NCBI GenBank assembly: GCA_964552465.1
Contig: CAZKGR010000017.1
Span: 9,189-73,188, forward strand
DNA: 64,000 nucleotides
Reading direction: 5' to 3'
Source: BMS3BBIN04 sp964552465
Lineage (GTDB): Bacteria > Electryoneota > Electryoneia > Electryoneales > Electryoneaceae
Part shown: in pieces, positions 34,740-42,206 of the stretch
Layout of the letters: every line of letters begins with the position of its first letter
How positions within the stretch are numbered: the stretch's first letter is position 1
The notes under the pieces: generated by a model
Told to the model about the DNA's origin: nothing
The model's input: the letters and a program-made list of their open reading frames with translations, nothing else
The model's database searches: none
Position numbers and translations under genes: made by a program

Positions 34740-35603
34740 ATGAATATTCGCCGGACTGTCGTTTACACCGTTGCTGTCATCGCTTTAGTGTATGTCGCAT
34801 ACGGAATATTCTACTATTTCGCGCAGACGGGAATGATCTTCCAGGCGAGTAAAGCGCCGACTCATGAAGGGGTGCGAGAAGCCTACCCGGCGATCCGTGA
34901 GTTCTGGCCTGAAGCGGACGGAGTTAGGGTGGAAGCTTGGTACCTGCCGCCGATCTTTGACGATACACCGCTCGATGTTTACGATCCAGCAATCCACAAT
35001 CGTGATCCGGCGCCGATGCTGATCATCTCACACGGTAACGCGACGCTGATAGATCTGTGGCCGAGCCAGGTGGGACCGGTGCGTGAAGCGGGATTCGGCG
35101 TGCTGCTGGTCGAGTATCCGGGGTACGGACGTTCGCCCGGCAAGCCCGGTCAGGCGATCATCACGAAGCTGTTCGCGGCGGCGTTTGATACGGTGGTCGC
35201 GTGGGGGGTGGCAGACACCAGCCGTGTTGTCGTGATGGGGCGGTCGCTCGGTGGGGGCGTGGCCTGTCAGTTTGTCGCAGGGCATGAGACGGAAGCGTTG
35301 ATCCTGATCAGCACCTTCACCAGCGTGCGCGATTTTTCCACCGATTACCTGTTGCCTGGTTTCGTTGTTCGGCACCCGTTCGACAACGAAGCGGTGCTGC
35401 GTGAGTATGACAAACCGGTGATGCTGGTGCATGCGACCGACGACTGGAAGGTCCCGTACGATCACGCTGTCAGGCTGTCCGAGGCGAGTTTAACCGACAC
35501 TCTGATCACGCACAACGATGGCGAACACGACATGTTGCAAGGTCAGTGGCCTGAGTTCTGGCGAGATACGGGGCTTGAGTTTATCACCACCGCAATTCAA
35601 TAG
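34740..35603 (+). CDS. Alpha/beta hydrolase, BEM46/ABHD13-like, membrane-anchored
   Basis: A 287-residue hydrolase. The start at 34740 (GGGGAACAGTC ribosome site) gives an N-terminal membrane anchor TVVYTVAVIALVYVAYGIFYYF. The oxyanion motif is ISHGNATL, followed by EYPGYGRSPGKP, the nucleophile elbow MGRSLGGGVA, and the late acid and base in VHATDDWKVPYDHA and NDGEHDMLQ. This order matches small serine hydrolases of the BEM46 type. Substrate unknown. A terminator follows. Confidence 0.85.
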   Translation: MNIRRTVVYTVAVIALVYVAYGIFYYFAQTGMIFQASKAPTHEGVREAYPAIREFWPEADGVRVEAWYLPPIFDDTPLDVYDPAIHNRDPAPMLIISHGNATLIDLWPSQVGPVREAGFGVLLVEYPGYGRSPGKPGQAIITKLFAAAFDTVVAWGVADTSRVVVMGRSLGGGVACQFVAGHETEALILISTFTSVRDFSTDYLLPGFVVRHPFDNEAVLREYDKPVMLVHATDDWKVPYDHAVRLSEASLTDTLITHNDGEHDMLQGQWPEFWRDTGLEFITTAIQ

Positions 35604-35607
35604 ACAA

Positions 35608-35640
35608 TGCCACGGAAAAAGCCCGTGGCATGATTGTTGT
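35608..35640 (+). terminator. Terminator after the hydrolase gene
   Basis: An 8-bp stem tgccacgg (35608-35615) / ccgtggca (35623-35630), loop aaaaagc, then TGATTGTTGTGTTTTT. On the opposite strand the loop region (GGGCTTTTTCC) makes it a possible terminator for nnr too. Confidence 0.6.
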
Positions 35641-35647
35641 GTTTTTC

Positions 35648-35682
35648 TACTCAGTACTTTCTACTTGGTACACTGTACTTCT
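35648..35682 (-). repeat. Five TACNNNN heptads abutting the nnr stop codon
   Basis: On the plus strand TACTCAG, TACTTTC, TACTTGG, TACACTG and TACTTCT follow each other without gaps and end exactly at the reverse complement of the nnr stop (35683-35685). Only TAC is constant, so this is a 7-bp period rather than a simple microsatellite. Confidence 0.65.
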
Positions 35683-37332
35683 TCAGCAACCGCAGCTACC
35701 GTCATCACAGCCGCAGTCGCCGCCGCCACCATCGCCACATCCACCTGATCCACATCCGCATCCGCCGCCGGAATGAGGCATGGACGCACGTCCGGCGACG
35801 ATGTCCGCTGCCAGACCGAGGCGTTCGACGACATCACCCGCGACAACGCCTGCGCTACCCACTTCGTCGGCAGCGAGGTTACCAGCCAGGCCGTGGATGG
35901 TTGTTCCGGAAATAGCAGCGTCACGTGGATTCAATCCCTGGGCGAGCATTCCTGCAATCGTACCGGTGAGCACGTCGCCCATGCCTGCGCTGGCCATGCC
36001 TGGGTTTCCGGCGAGGATGCAATAGGCCGGGCCGGTTGGTCCAGCGACCACAGTCGGCACACCCTTGAGCAGGATGGTGCAGCCCCATTCGCGCGCGTAC
36101 TGCTTGACCAGGTCGACACGGTTGTTGGAAACTTCTGCTGTATCCTTGCCTGTTAGTCGCGCGAACTCACCCAAGTGCGGCGTGAGCACAACTTTTTCGT
36201 TGAGCGAATTCAGCAGCTCAGGTTTTTCGGCGAGGGCGTTAAGGCCATCTGCGTCGATCACCGTCGGCAGTGGCAGATCCTGTACATGTTCCGCGAACCA
36301 AGCGACTGTTTCCGGGCTCATTGTGAGGCCGGGTCCGATGACTTCGACATCCGCCCAACTGCGCGCGTCATTGATGGTGGATTCTGCGCCTTCAGCAATG
36401 GTTCCGCTTCCACTTTCGGCGACCGGAATGGTCATGATCTCCGCACTTCCACCGGCGAGGATTGCCTGTGCGGATTTTGCTGTCGCGACCTTGACCATGC
36501 CAGCGCCGGAGCGTAGAACTGACCGACCAGCCAGCTCCGCTGCGCCGGTCATGCCGACTGATCCAGCCACGACCAGCACCTTGCCGAAGTCGCCCTTGTG
36601 TGCAGTCAGCGGGCGCTGCGGCATCATCTCGTATACATCACCCGGTTCGATGAAGAACAGCGGGATTTCCATCTCATGCACGAATTGCGGCGGGATCTGG
36701 ATGTCGACACGTGAAATACGTCCCGCATGATCCAGTCCCGGCGGAATCAGGTGTCCGACCTTGATTTCACCGAAGGTGGCGGTAACATCTGCACGAACTG
36801 CCGCTCCTTCGGCCGCGCCGGTGCGCCCGTTGATTCCGGACGGGATATCGACCGCGACAATTTGCATGCCGCTCTTGTTAATCGCTTCGATGGAGTCGGC
36901 GATAATGCCATGCGCTGGACCTTCGGCACCGGTTCCGAGCAGAGCATCGACTATGATGTGCGCGTGCGGCAGACGGGCGAGCTGGTCGGCGTTTTCGATG
37001 ACAGTAATTGCGCCATCCAGTTTCCGGTAAATATCCAAGTTGGTCTTGGCGTCGCCAGTGATTTTGTCCATCGGGGCGCAGAGATAAAGGGAAACTTCAC
37101 TGCCTGCGTTGAGCAGACGGCGGGCGATAGCGAAACCGTCGCCGCCATTGTTGCCGGGTCCGCAGAATACGAGCGCATGGGCGCCGGCGACATTTCCACC
37201 AAGCAGTTGCTCAATTTCGAGCATCACTCCACGTGCGGCTAGTTCCATCAGCACGATGCCGGGGATACCGACATCATCAATCGTACGGCGATCCAGTTCT
37301 CGCATCTGAGCGGGTTCAACAATCGGACGCAT
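35683..37332 (-). CDS. nnr: Bifunctional NAD(P)H-hydrate epimerase / ADP-dependent dehydratase
   Basis: Repairs damaged NAD(P)H hydrates. The 549-residue protein starts MRPIVEPAQMRELDRR (CTGGAG site upstream). The N-terminal YjeF_N epimerase has FCGPGNNGGDGFAIARRL; the C-terminal carbohydrate-kinase-like dehydratase has GPGLTMSPET, DADGLNAL, LTPHLGEFARLTG and GNPGMASAGMGDVLTGTIAG. An unusual tail of about 30 residues follows the fold, nearly all Gly/Asp/Ser with seven cysteines (GCGCGSGGCGDGGGGDCGC...). The tail is not needed for the known activity and suggests metal binding. The stop codon abuts a heptad array. Confidence 0.94.
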   Translation of the reverse strand: MRPIVEPAQMRELDRRTIDDVGIPGIVLMELAARGVMLEIEQLLGGNVAGAHALVFCGPGNNGGDGFAIARRLLNAGSEVSLYLCAPMDKITGDAKTNLDIYRKLDGAITVIENADQLARLPHAHIIVDALLGTGAEGPAHGIIADSIEAINKSGMQIVAVDIPSGINGRTGAAEGAAVRADVTATFGEIKVGHLIPPGLDHAGRISRVDIQIPPQFVHEMEIPLFFIEPGDVYEMMPQRPLTAHKGDFGKVLVVAGSVGMTGAAELAGRSVLRSGAGMVKVATAKSAQAILAGGSAEIMTIPVAESGSGTIAEGAESTINDARSWADVEVIGPGLTMSPETVAWFAEHVQDLPLPTVIDADGLNALAEKPELLNSLNEKVVLTPHLGEFARLTGKDTAEVSNNRVDLVKQYAREWGCTILLKGVPTVVAGPTGPAYCILAGNPGMASAGMGDVLTGTIAGMLAQGLNPRDAAISGTTIHGLAGNLAADEVGSAGVVAGDVVERLGLAADIVAGRASMPHSGGGCGCGSGGCGDGGGGDCGCDDGSCGC

Positions 37333-37553
37333 ATGAAAACTCCAGGTTCGGTTAAGTAACAAATGGACCGATAAGTTAGGTTGCCCTTTGGCGTCGGTCC
37401 AAGGGGCACTGAGACTCCAACGAGAGAACAAAAAAGAGTTCGGGGCTGGCATTATGATATTTTAATACTTATATTAATGAGCGATAAATATAAGTTTAGC
37501 AGGATTGGTTTGTGGCGTTGAGCCATTTACAGGTTCAAGCTGAGGGGATGTTC

Positions 37554-38069
37554 ATGGCACCCAGATCTCGTACTCGGATATGGAAATCCAGTCGAAACTC
37601 AGTAACTCTGCTCTTACTTGGTTTGATTGGTGTGCAGTTCACAGCGGTTTCAGGAATATCGCAGCTACCGGCACATATGCCAGCTGCTCTCCATGTAACG
37701 CTTCAGGTAATTGGAGGGCTGAATTTGTGCTTGGGTGCGCTTCTGGTTATTGGAGGGGTGCAACGTCGCGATGTACGTAAGTGGGTTGCCGGTTTCAATG
37801 AGATGATGTTGTCTGGTCCTTTCCGATACGTTCGACGTCCGGTATATAGCGGCGTGTTGTTTATGCTGTTTGGTGCTGGATTACTGTTGAATATGGTGGG
37901 TTTGCTGCTTACGTCATTTCTCTGGGCAGTCACTGTCTCCCTGTACTGTCGAGCAGAAGATCGGCGCATGATGGAACGGATGGGCCCTGCCTATCAGAAG
38001 TATTGTCGTTGCGTACCATTACTCATCCCTCATCCGGGAAGAATGATAGTTGATTTCTTCAGCGACTAG
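37554..38069 (+). CDS. Isoprenylcysteine methyltransferase-like membrane protein (copy 1)
   Basis: A 171-residue membrane protein with four to five hydrophobic segments. Conserved features are SGPFRYVRRPVYSGVLFMLFG (the R-P-Y motif of the ICMT/phospholipid-methyltransferase fold) and RMGPAYQKYCRCVPLLIPH near the end, where AdoMet binds. The ATG at 37554 with a GAGGGG site is preferred to an upstream GTG. A paralogue of equal length follows at 38378. The methyl acceptor is unknown; lipids or small hydrophobic compounds are likely. Confidence 0.78.
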   Translation: MAPRSRTRIWKSSRNSVTLLLLGLIGVQFTAVSGISQLPAHMPAALHVTLQVIGGLNLCLGALLVIGGVQRRDVRKWVAGFNEMMLSGPFRYVRRPVYSGVLFMLFGAGLLLNMVGLLLTSFLWAVTVSLYCRAEDRRMMERMGPAYQKYCRCVPLLIPHPGRMIVDFFSD

Positions 38070-38377
38070 GGATAACAAAGGAAAAGTAGTGTAGCGGGTT
38101 TGTTGTTCAGCGATTACTAGAGAAGAGGGCCAGGGGGGCCCTCTTTGCGCTCATGGTTAGAGCGGACGTCAGATTGACAGATACATCAAATTGACAACTC
38201 CCATGGATGGTGCGTTGGAAGTCGAATTGTCTCCGATCAGCATGAAGAATTTAGGATAAAGTGAGATAAGCTTAGGAAGTGTTTGACAAATTAATTACAT
38301 TATTAACGTATTGCGGAACTGTTCCACTCAACAACGCGGCGGTCGCGACTCCAGGCGAACCCGCCGGAGGAGGAACT
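38070..38377 (+). other. Intergenic region between the two methyltransferase genes
   Basis: Carries the terminator of copy 1 (38124-38146) and about 230 bp with no gene or clear repeat. Probably holds the promoter of copy 2. Confidence 0.4.
38124..38146 (+). terminator. Terminator after methyltransferase copy 1
   Basis: Stem agagggcc (38124-38131) / ggccctct (38137-38144), 5-nt loop, then TT and a GC-rich base. The T-run is short. Confidence 0.55.
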
Positions 38378-38896
38378 ATGACACCGCGCACTGGCCAACG
38401 ATGGTTCAGACTTTCACGTAACGCGATTACGATTTTTCTGCTTGGCAGCCTCAGCGCTCTAATAGCATTCGTTCTGAGTATTCCCCGCATAACCGATTTG
38501 ATACCTCTCTTTCCTGACTGGCTGATGTCGCTGCTTGGCTGGATTCATTTGGGCGTAGGATGTTTGTTGTTGGTGTCTGGCATTATCAACCAGCGCGTCC
38601 GTGAGTTGGTTGCCCGTCTTGAGGATTTGGTCATCTGCGGGCCCTTCAGGTATGTGCGTCGTCCGATGTATGGCGGATTATTGATGCTGCTGATTGGTTC
38701 GGGTTTTGTGTTTAACCTGACAAGTATGCTGATTACGGCGGGCCTCTGGTCGTTTGCGGCATCAGTGTACAGCCAGTATGAGGATCGTGCGCTGAAGCGC
38801 CGCTTGGGAGCCGATTGCCGTTATTATCGGCGGACGACGCCGTTACTGCTGCCTCACCTAGGGCGGCTGATCGCAGACTTCTTCAGGACGGAATAA
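38378..38896 (+). CDS. Isoprenylcysteine methyltransferase-like membrane protein (copy 2)
   Basis: A 172-residue paralogue of the previous gene with the same plan: basic N-terminus, FLLGSLSALIAFVLSI segment, CGPFRYVRRPMYGGLLMLLIG, and RLGADCRYYRRTTPLLLPHLGRLIADFF at the end. GGAGGAGGAACT directly before the ATG sets the start. The two copies keep an identical spacing of motifs but have diverged widely, so the duplication is old. Confidence 0.78.
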   Translation: MTPRTGQRWFRLSRNAITIFLLGSLSALIAFVLSIPRITDLIPLFPDWLMSLLGWIHLGVGCLLLVSGIINQRVRELVARLEDLVICGPFRYVRRPMYGGLLMLLIGSGFVFNLTSMLITAGLWSFAASVYSQYEDRALKRRLGADCRYYRRTTPLLLPHLGRLIADFFRTE

Positions 38897-38938
38897 CCTC
38901 AGTTCGTGTTGGATCGTTTGAACAGTTGGATTCCCTCC

Positions 38939-38986
38939 AACGCCCCGCTACCTTCGGATGGTTGCATTCGAAAGCGGCGGGGCGTT
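38939..38986 (+). promoter_or_regulatory. Hairpin enclosing the ruvC ribosome site
   Basis: A perfect 10-bp stem, aacgccccgc (38939-38948) / gcggggcgtt (38977-38986), lies 4 nt before the ruvC ATG. The GGGG that would act as Shine-Dalgarno is inside the 3' arm. It may terminate the upstream gene and limit ruvC translation. Confidence 0.55.
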
Positions 38987-38990
38987 CTGC

Positions 38991-39611
38991 ATGTCATCAG
39001 ATGAATACACGGTTGTTGGTTTCGATCCCGGGACGGCAGTGACGGGCTGGGCTGCGGTCAGTGGTTCGAAGACGCCGAAGCTGCTTAGAGCTGGGGCGAT
39101 CCGTGCAAAGGCCAACCGTCCCATTGAACAGCGTTTGCAGGCGATTTATGAAGGTGTTACCTCGATATTGCGTGAATACCATCCTGAAATCGTTGCGGTG
39201 GAAGATCCTTTTGTTGGAAAGAATCCGTCCGGTGCATTAACGTTGGGCCAGGCACGAGGTGTGATTTTGCTCGCTGTCGCGCAGGAGGGGTGCGAGGTGG
39301 TCAGTTATCCACCGGCAACAATCAAAGCGTCGGTCGCGGGGCGTGGATCGGCGGACAAAGAGCAGGTCCGTCAGATGGTGATATACACGCTCGGTTTGCA
39401 GGAGGTGCCGGAACCGCTGGACGCGTCCGATGCGATTGCGGTTGCGTTATGTCAGATCAACCGCGGGGAAGCACCGAGGGTTGCGAGAGGAACAGGTGGT
39501 GGTAGCGCGGACGATGCACCATCGTCAAAGAGTCGGGCAGATAAACTGGCCGCACGGGAAGAAGACGCGGACGCGTTGGCAAAATGGTTGTCTGGAGGTC
39601 GCCGGAAATGA
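38991..39611 (+). CDS. ruvC: Holliday junction resolvase RuvC
   Basis: Endonuclease that cuts Holliday junctions. A 206-residue protein with catalytic acids in VGFDPGTAVTGWA, AVEDPFVGKNPSGALTLGQARG and LDASDAIAVALC. The tail beyond the fold is a charged, low-complexity extension of about 45 residues (GGGSADDAPSSKSRADKLAAR...), longer than in E. coli. An ATG 11 codons upstream (38958) is a possible alternative start. The stop overlaps the ruvA start (ATGA). Confidence 0.96.
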   Translation: MSSDEYTVVGFDPGTAVTGWAAVSGSKTPKLLRAGAIRAKANRPIEQRLQAIYEGVTSILREYHPEIVAVEDPFVGKNPSGALTLGQARGVILLAVAQEGCEVVSYPPATIKASVAGRGSADKEQVRQMVIYTLGLQEVPEPLDASDAIAVALCQINRGEAPRVARGTGGGSADDAPSSKSRADKLAAREEDADALAKWLSGGRRK

Positions 39612-40207
39612 TTGACCGGATTGAAGGGAAGGTACTTGAACTGGAACCTACGCATGTTGTGATTGATGTTGGGGGCGTGGCGTTCTTTCTCTCGATCACA
39701 GTTCAAACTTATGAGAAAATTGGCCGGGCAAAATCGATTCAGCTGTATACATATCTCCAGGTACGGGAAGACGCGTTGAACCTGTTTGGTTTTCACAATC
39801 GGGAAGAGCGGGAATCATTCAAGGTTTTGATTGCGATTAGTGGTGTAGGTCCGAAGGTTGCGCGGGCTATCCTTTCATCAGTAACGACACGCACACTGCG
39901 CGATGCTGCGACTGTTGGCGATTGGAAACGACTGACTGCCGCACCGGGCGTGGGACGCAAGCTGGCAGAGCGGATGGTGATTGAGCTGCGCGACAAACTA
40001 CCGTCGTCAGGAGAAGTTGAGGAGCCGTTGGGTGACGACAGCCTGGGCTATTCTGGTCAGGCGGGTGCGATTCGGGAAACAGTCGAAGCTTTGGTCACTC
40101 TTGGGTATTCGCAACTACAGTCAGAAAAGTTAGTAACCCGTGCAGCGAAAAAAGCGGGCGAAGGTGCTGGCGTCGAAGAATTGTTGAAGGTGGCTCTCTC
40201 TACTTGA
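39608..40207 (+). CDS. ruvA: Holliday junction DNA helicase subunit RuvA
   Basis: Binds Holliday junctions and recruits the RuvB motor. The 199-residue protein starts MIDRIEGKVLELEPTHVVIDVGG, has the helix-hairpin-helix pair AISGVGPKVARAILS and AAPGVGRKLAERMVIELRDK, an acidic linker, and domain III AIRETVEALVTLGYSQLQ. It starts inside the ruvC stop. No ruvB follows in the next 24 kb. Confidence 0.97.
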   Translation: MIDRIEGKVLELEPTHVVIDVGGVAFFLSITVQTYEKIGRAKSIQLYTYLQVREDALNLFGFHNREERESFKVLIAISGVGPKVARAILSSVTTRTLRDAATVGDWKRLTAAPGVGRKLAERMVIELRDKLPSSGEVEEPLGDDSLGYSGQAGAIRETVEALVTLGYSQLQSEKLVTRAAKKAGEGAGVEELLKVALST

Positions 40208-40244
40208 GTATTTTTTTCTTCCATGCTGCCTCTGATTTGCTTTA

Positions 40245-40535
40245 CTACCAGTAAGTCTCTGCTATATTAATGTAAGTAGTGTACACACTTGACGTGGAAT
40301 CTGGACTGGTTGTCGTTCCTCCATCCCAGCTTGAATCACGAAGAAATGATGTGACCGGAGTCAAATCGGGTTGCAGGGTTTGTATGTGTGGGATATATTG
40401 ACCGAACTCAAAAGAGTATGAGGTCATAGCTTTTGGGCTTGGGTCAATTTCTGGAACATGTGGATATATCCTCGGGCGAGGATCGGGCAGCCTGCCAACT
40501 TGGTTACCGTCTGCGATAGAGTGGTTTGAACACGA
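40245..40535 (-). pseudogene. Possible gene remnant without a start codon
   Basis: The minus strand is open for about 97 codons between stops. The translation (DGNQVGRLPDPRPRIYPHVP, then DPSPKAMTSYSFEFGQYIP and DSSWDGGTTTSPDSTSS, ending INIAETYW) has natural amino-acid composition, but no upstream ATG with a ribosome site; the only ATG is 60 codons from the end. It looks like the tail of a lost secreted protein. No homologue recognised. Confidence 0.3.
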
Positions 40536-40623
40536 CTACGTCTGAGCTTTTCAAGCAGGTGGACGGCTGCATCATTTTGATCGAGATGCTTGTTGATGTT
40601 TTTTGCCGGGCGCTACAAGAATA

Positions 40624-40694
40624 CCCCGACGGAAACTGCTGGCGTTGCAGAAGGTTGCAGCGTGGTCCAGCCAGGCCGTGCCGGGGCTTTTTTT
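40624..40694 (+). terminator. Long imperfect hairpin followed by seven Ts
   Basis: A 63-nt stem-loop with outer pairs ccccg.acgg / ccgtgccgggg, a middle gctgg/ccagc and an apical cgttgca/tgcagcg stem, then CTTTTTTT. It could be an intrinsic terminator or the 3' part of a small RNA. It lacks the conserved SRP RNA loop. Confidence 0.55.
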
Positions 40695-40825
40695 GCCTTC
40701 AGGCTCTCGTGATGTCGTAGCTAACTCATTGATATTTCAGTTTTATTGCGAGGTTGTTGGTATCTCCCCTCGGTGCCAACGACCATTAAGAACACGGGCA
40801 ACAAAGACATTTGGAGGTTTACGAG

Positions 40826-42148
40826 ATGGCGGGTTTCGACAAGATTGTTGTGCCGGAAGGTGGCGCGGCGATCAAGGTTGATCAGGGAAATTTGAGCGTT
40901 CCGGCAAATCCGATTATTCCTTTCATTGAGGGTGACGGGATCGGTCGTGATATCTGGAAGGCATCGGTACGCGTGTTTGACGCTGCTGTTGCCAAGGCTT
41001 ACGCTGGCGAACGCAAAGTCCACTGGATGGAGATTTATGCCGGCGAGAAGGCTGTCGCCACATATGGTGATGGTGTATGGATGCCGGAAGAGACGTTTGA
41101 AGCTATCCGCCAGTACCTGGTCGCGATCAAGGGTCCGTTGACCACGCCAGTGGGTGGTGGTTTCCGTAGCCTGAACGTAACATTGCGCCAAGTACTCAAC
41201 CTTTACGCCTGTGTTCGTCCGTGCAAGCATTACGACGGCATTCCCAGCCCAAATGTGCGCGCACATGAGATGGACATGATAATTTTCCGTGAGAACACGG
41301 AAGATGTTTATAGTGGTGTAGAATTTCCATCACTGTCAGATGAAGCCAAGCGTTTGATCAAGCTCTTAAAGGAAGAGTATGGTAAGACGCAGATCCGTGA
41401 CGATTCCGGCATTGGCATCAAGCCGATCAGTCCGACAGGCACCAAGCAGCTTGCTCGCAAGGGCCTTCAGTGGGCGATTGAAAAGAAATTGCCGTCAGTG
41501 ACCTTCATGCATAAAGGCAACATCATGAAGTTCACGGAAGGTGCTTTCAAGGACTGGGGCTACGAAGTTGCGAAAGAAGAATATCGCGACCATATCATCA
41601 CCGAAGCCGAGCTGTGGGACGAAGTGATGGCTGACGATGGTGTCACCCCGATTGAAAAACCAGGTGCTTTTGCTGCTCTGCGTGGTGGCAAGCCTGCTGG
41701 TGATCCGAACGGTCGTATCGTGGTCAAGGATCGTATTGCGGACAGCATGTTCCAGCAGATTCAAACCCGTCCGGGCGAGTATTCAGTGGTAGTCACACCG
41801 AACCTCAACGGTGATTACATCTCCGACGCCGGAGCCGCTCTAGTCGGCGGATTAGGGCTTGCAGCCGGGGCGAATATCGGCGACCATATGGGTCTGTTCG
41901 AAGCGACTCATGGCACGGCGCCGAAATATGCTGACAAAGATGTGATTAACCCGTCTTCGGTGATGCTATCCGGCCGGATGATGTTTGACTACATGGGTTG
42001 GTCTGAGGTTGGTACGGTTCTTGAGCAGGCGATTCAGAAGACGATTCGGCAGAAGAAAGTGACCTACGATCTGCACCGCCAGATGGAAGGCGCGACGAAG
42101 CTGAAGACATCTGAATACGCTGATGCAATAATTGCAAATATGAATTAA
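40826..42148 (+). CDS. icd: Isocitrate dehydrogenase, NADP-dependent
   Basis: TCA-cycle enzyme making 2-oxoglutarate, of the E. coli homodimeric type. The 440-residue protein has IPFIEGDGIGRDIW, the substrate/phosphorylation loop GGGFRSLNVTLRQ, FRENTEDVYSG and GDYISDAGAALVGGLGLAAGANIGD. Cofactor-site residues HGTAPKYADKDVINP keep the Lys-Tyr pair that selects NADP. The start at 40826 has a GGAGG site; the longer frame starting with TTG is not used. The next gene starts 58 bp later. Confidence 0.97.
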   Translation: MAGFDKIVVPEGGAAIKVDQGNLSVPANPIIPFIEGDGIGRDIWKASVRVFDAAVAKAYAGERKVHWMEIYAGEKAVATYGDGVWMPEETFEAIRQYLVAIKGPLTTPVGGGFRSLNVTLRQVLNLYACVRPCKHYDGIPSPNVRAHEMDMIIFRENTEDVYSGVEFPSLSDEAKRLIKLLKEEYGKTQIRDDSGIGIKPISPTGTKQLARKGLQWAIEKKLPSVTFMHKGNIMKFTEGAFKDWGYEVAKEEYRDHIITEAELWDEVMADDGVTPIEKPGAFAALRGGKPAGDPNGRIVVKDRIADSMFQQIQTRPGEYSVVVTPNLNGDYISDAGAALVGGLGLAAGANIGDHMGLFEATHGTAPKYADKDVINPSSVMLSGRMMFDYMGWSEVGTVLEQAIQKTIRQKKVTYDLHRQMEGATKLKTSEYADAIIANMN

Positions 42149-42206
42149 CGCGGTCTAACCACCGCTTAAGTGTTTTAGCAACGTGTGGACGAAGACGGAG
42201 GTTACC

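Larger units (their letters stand above)
40208..40825. other. Intergenic region ruvA-icd, 618 bp
   Basis: No intact gene. It holds a minus-strand protein-like fragment (40245-40535) and a long hairpin with a T-run (40624-40694). The 130 bp before icd presumably contain its promoter; no convincing box pair was seen. Confidence 0.5.

Noticed and set aside
40624..40694. Candidate SRP RNA
   Set aside because: The hairpin has no conserved GGAA apical loop or GGAAGGAAGCAGC segment.
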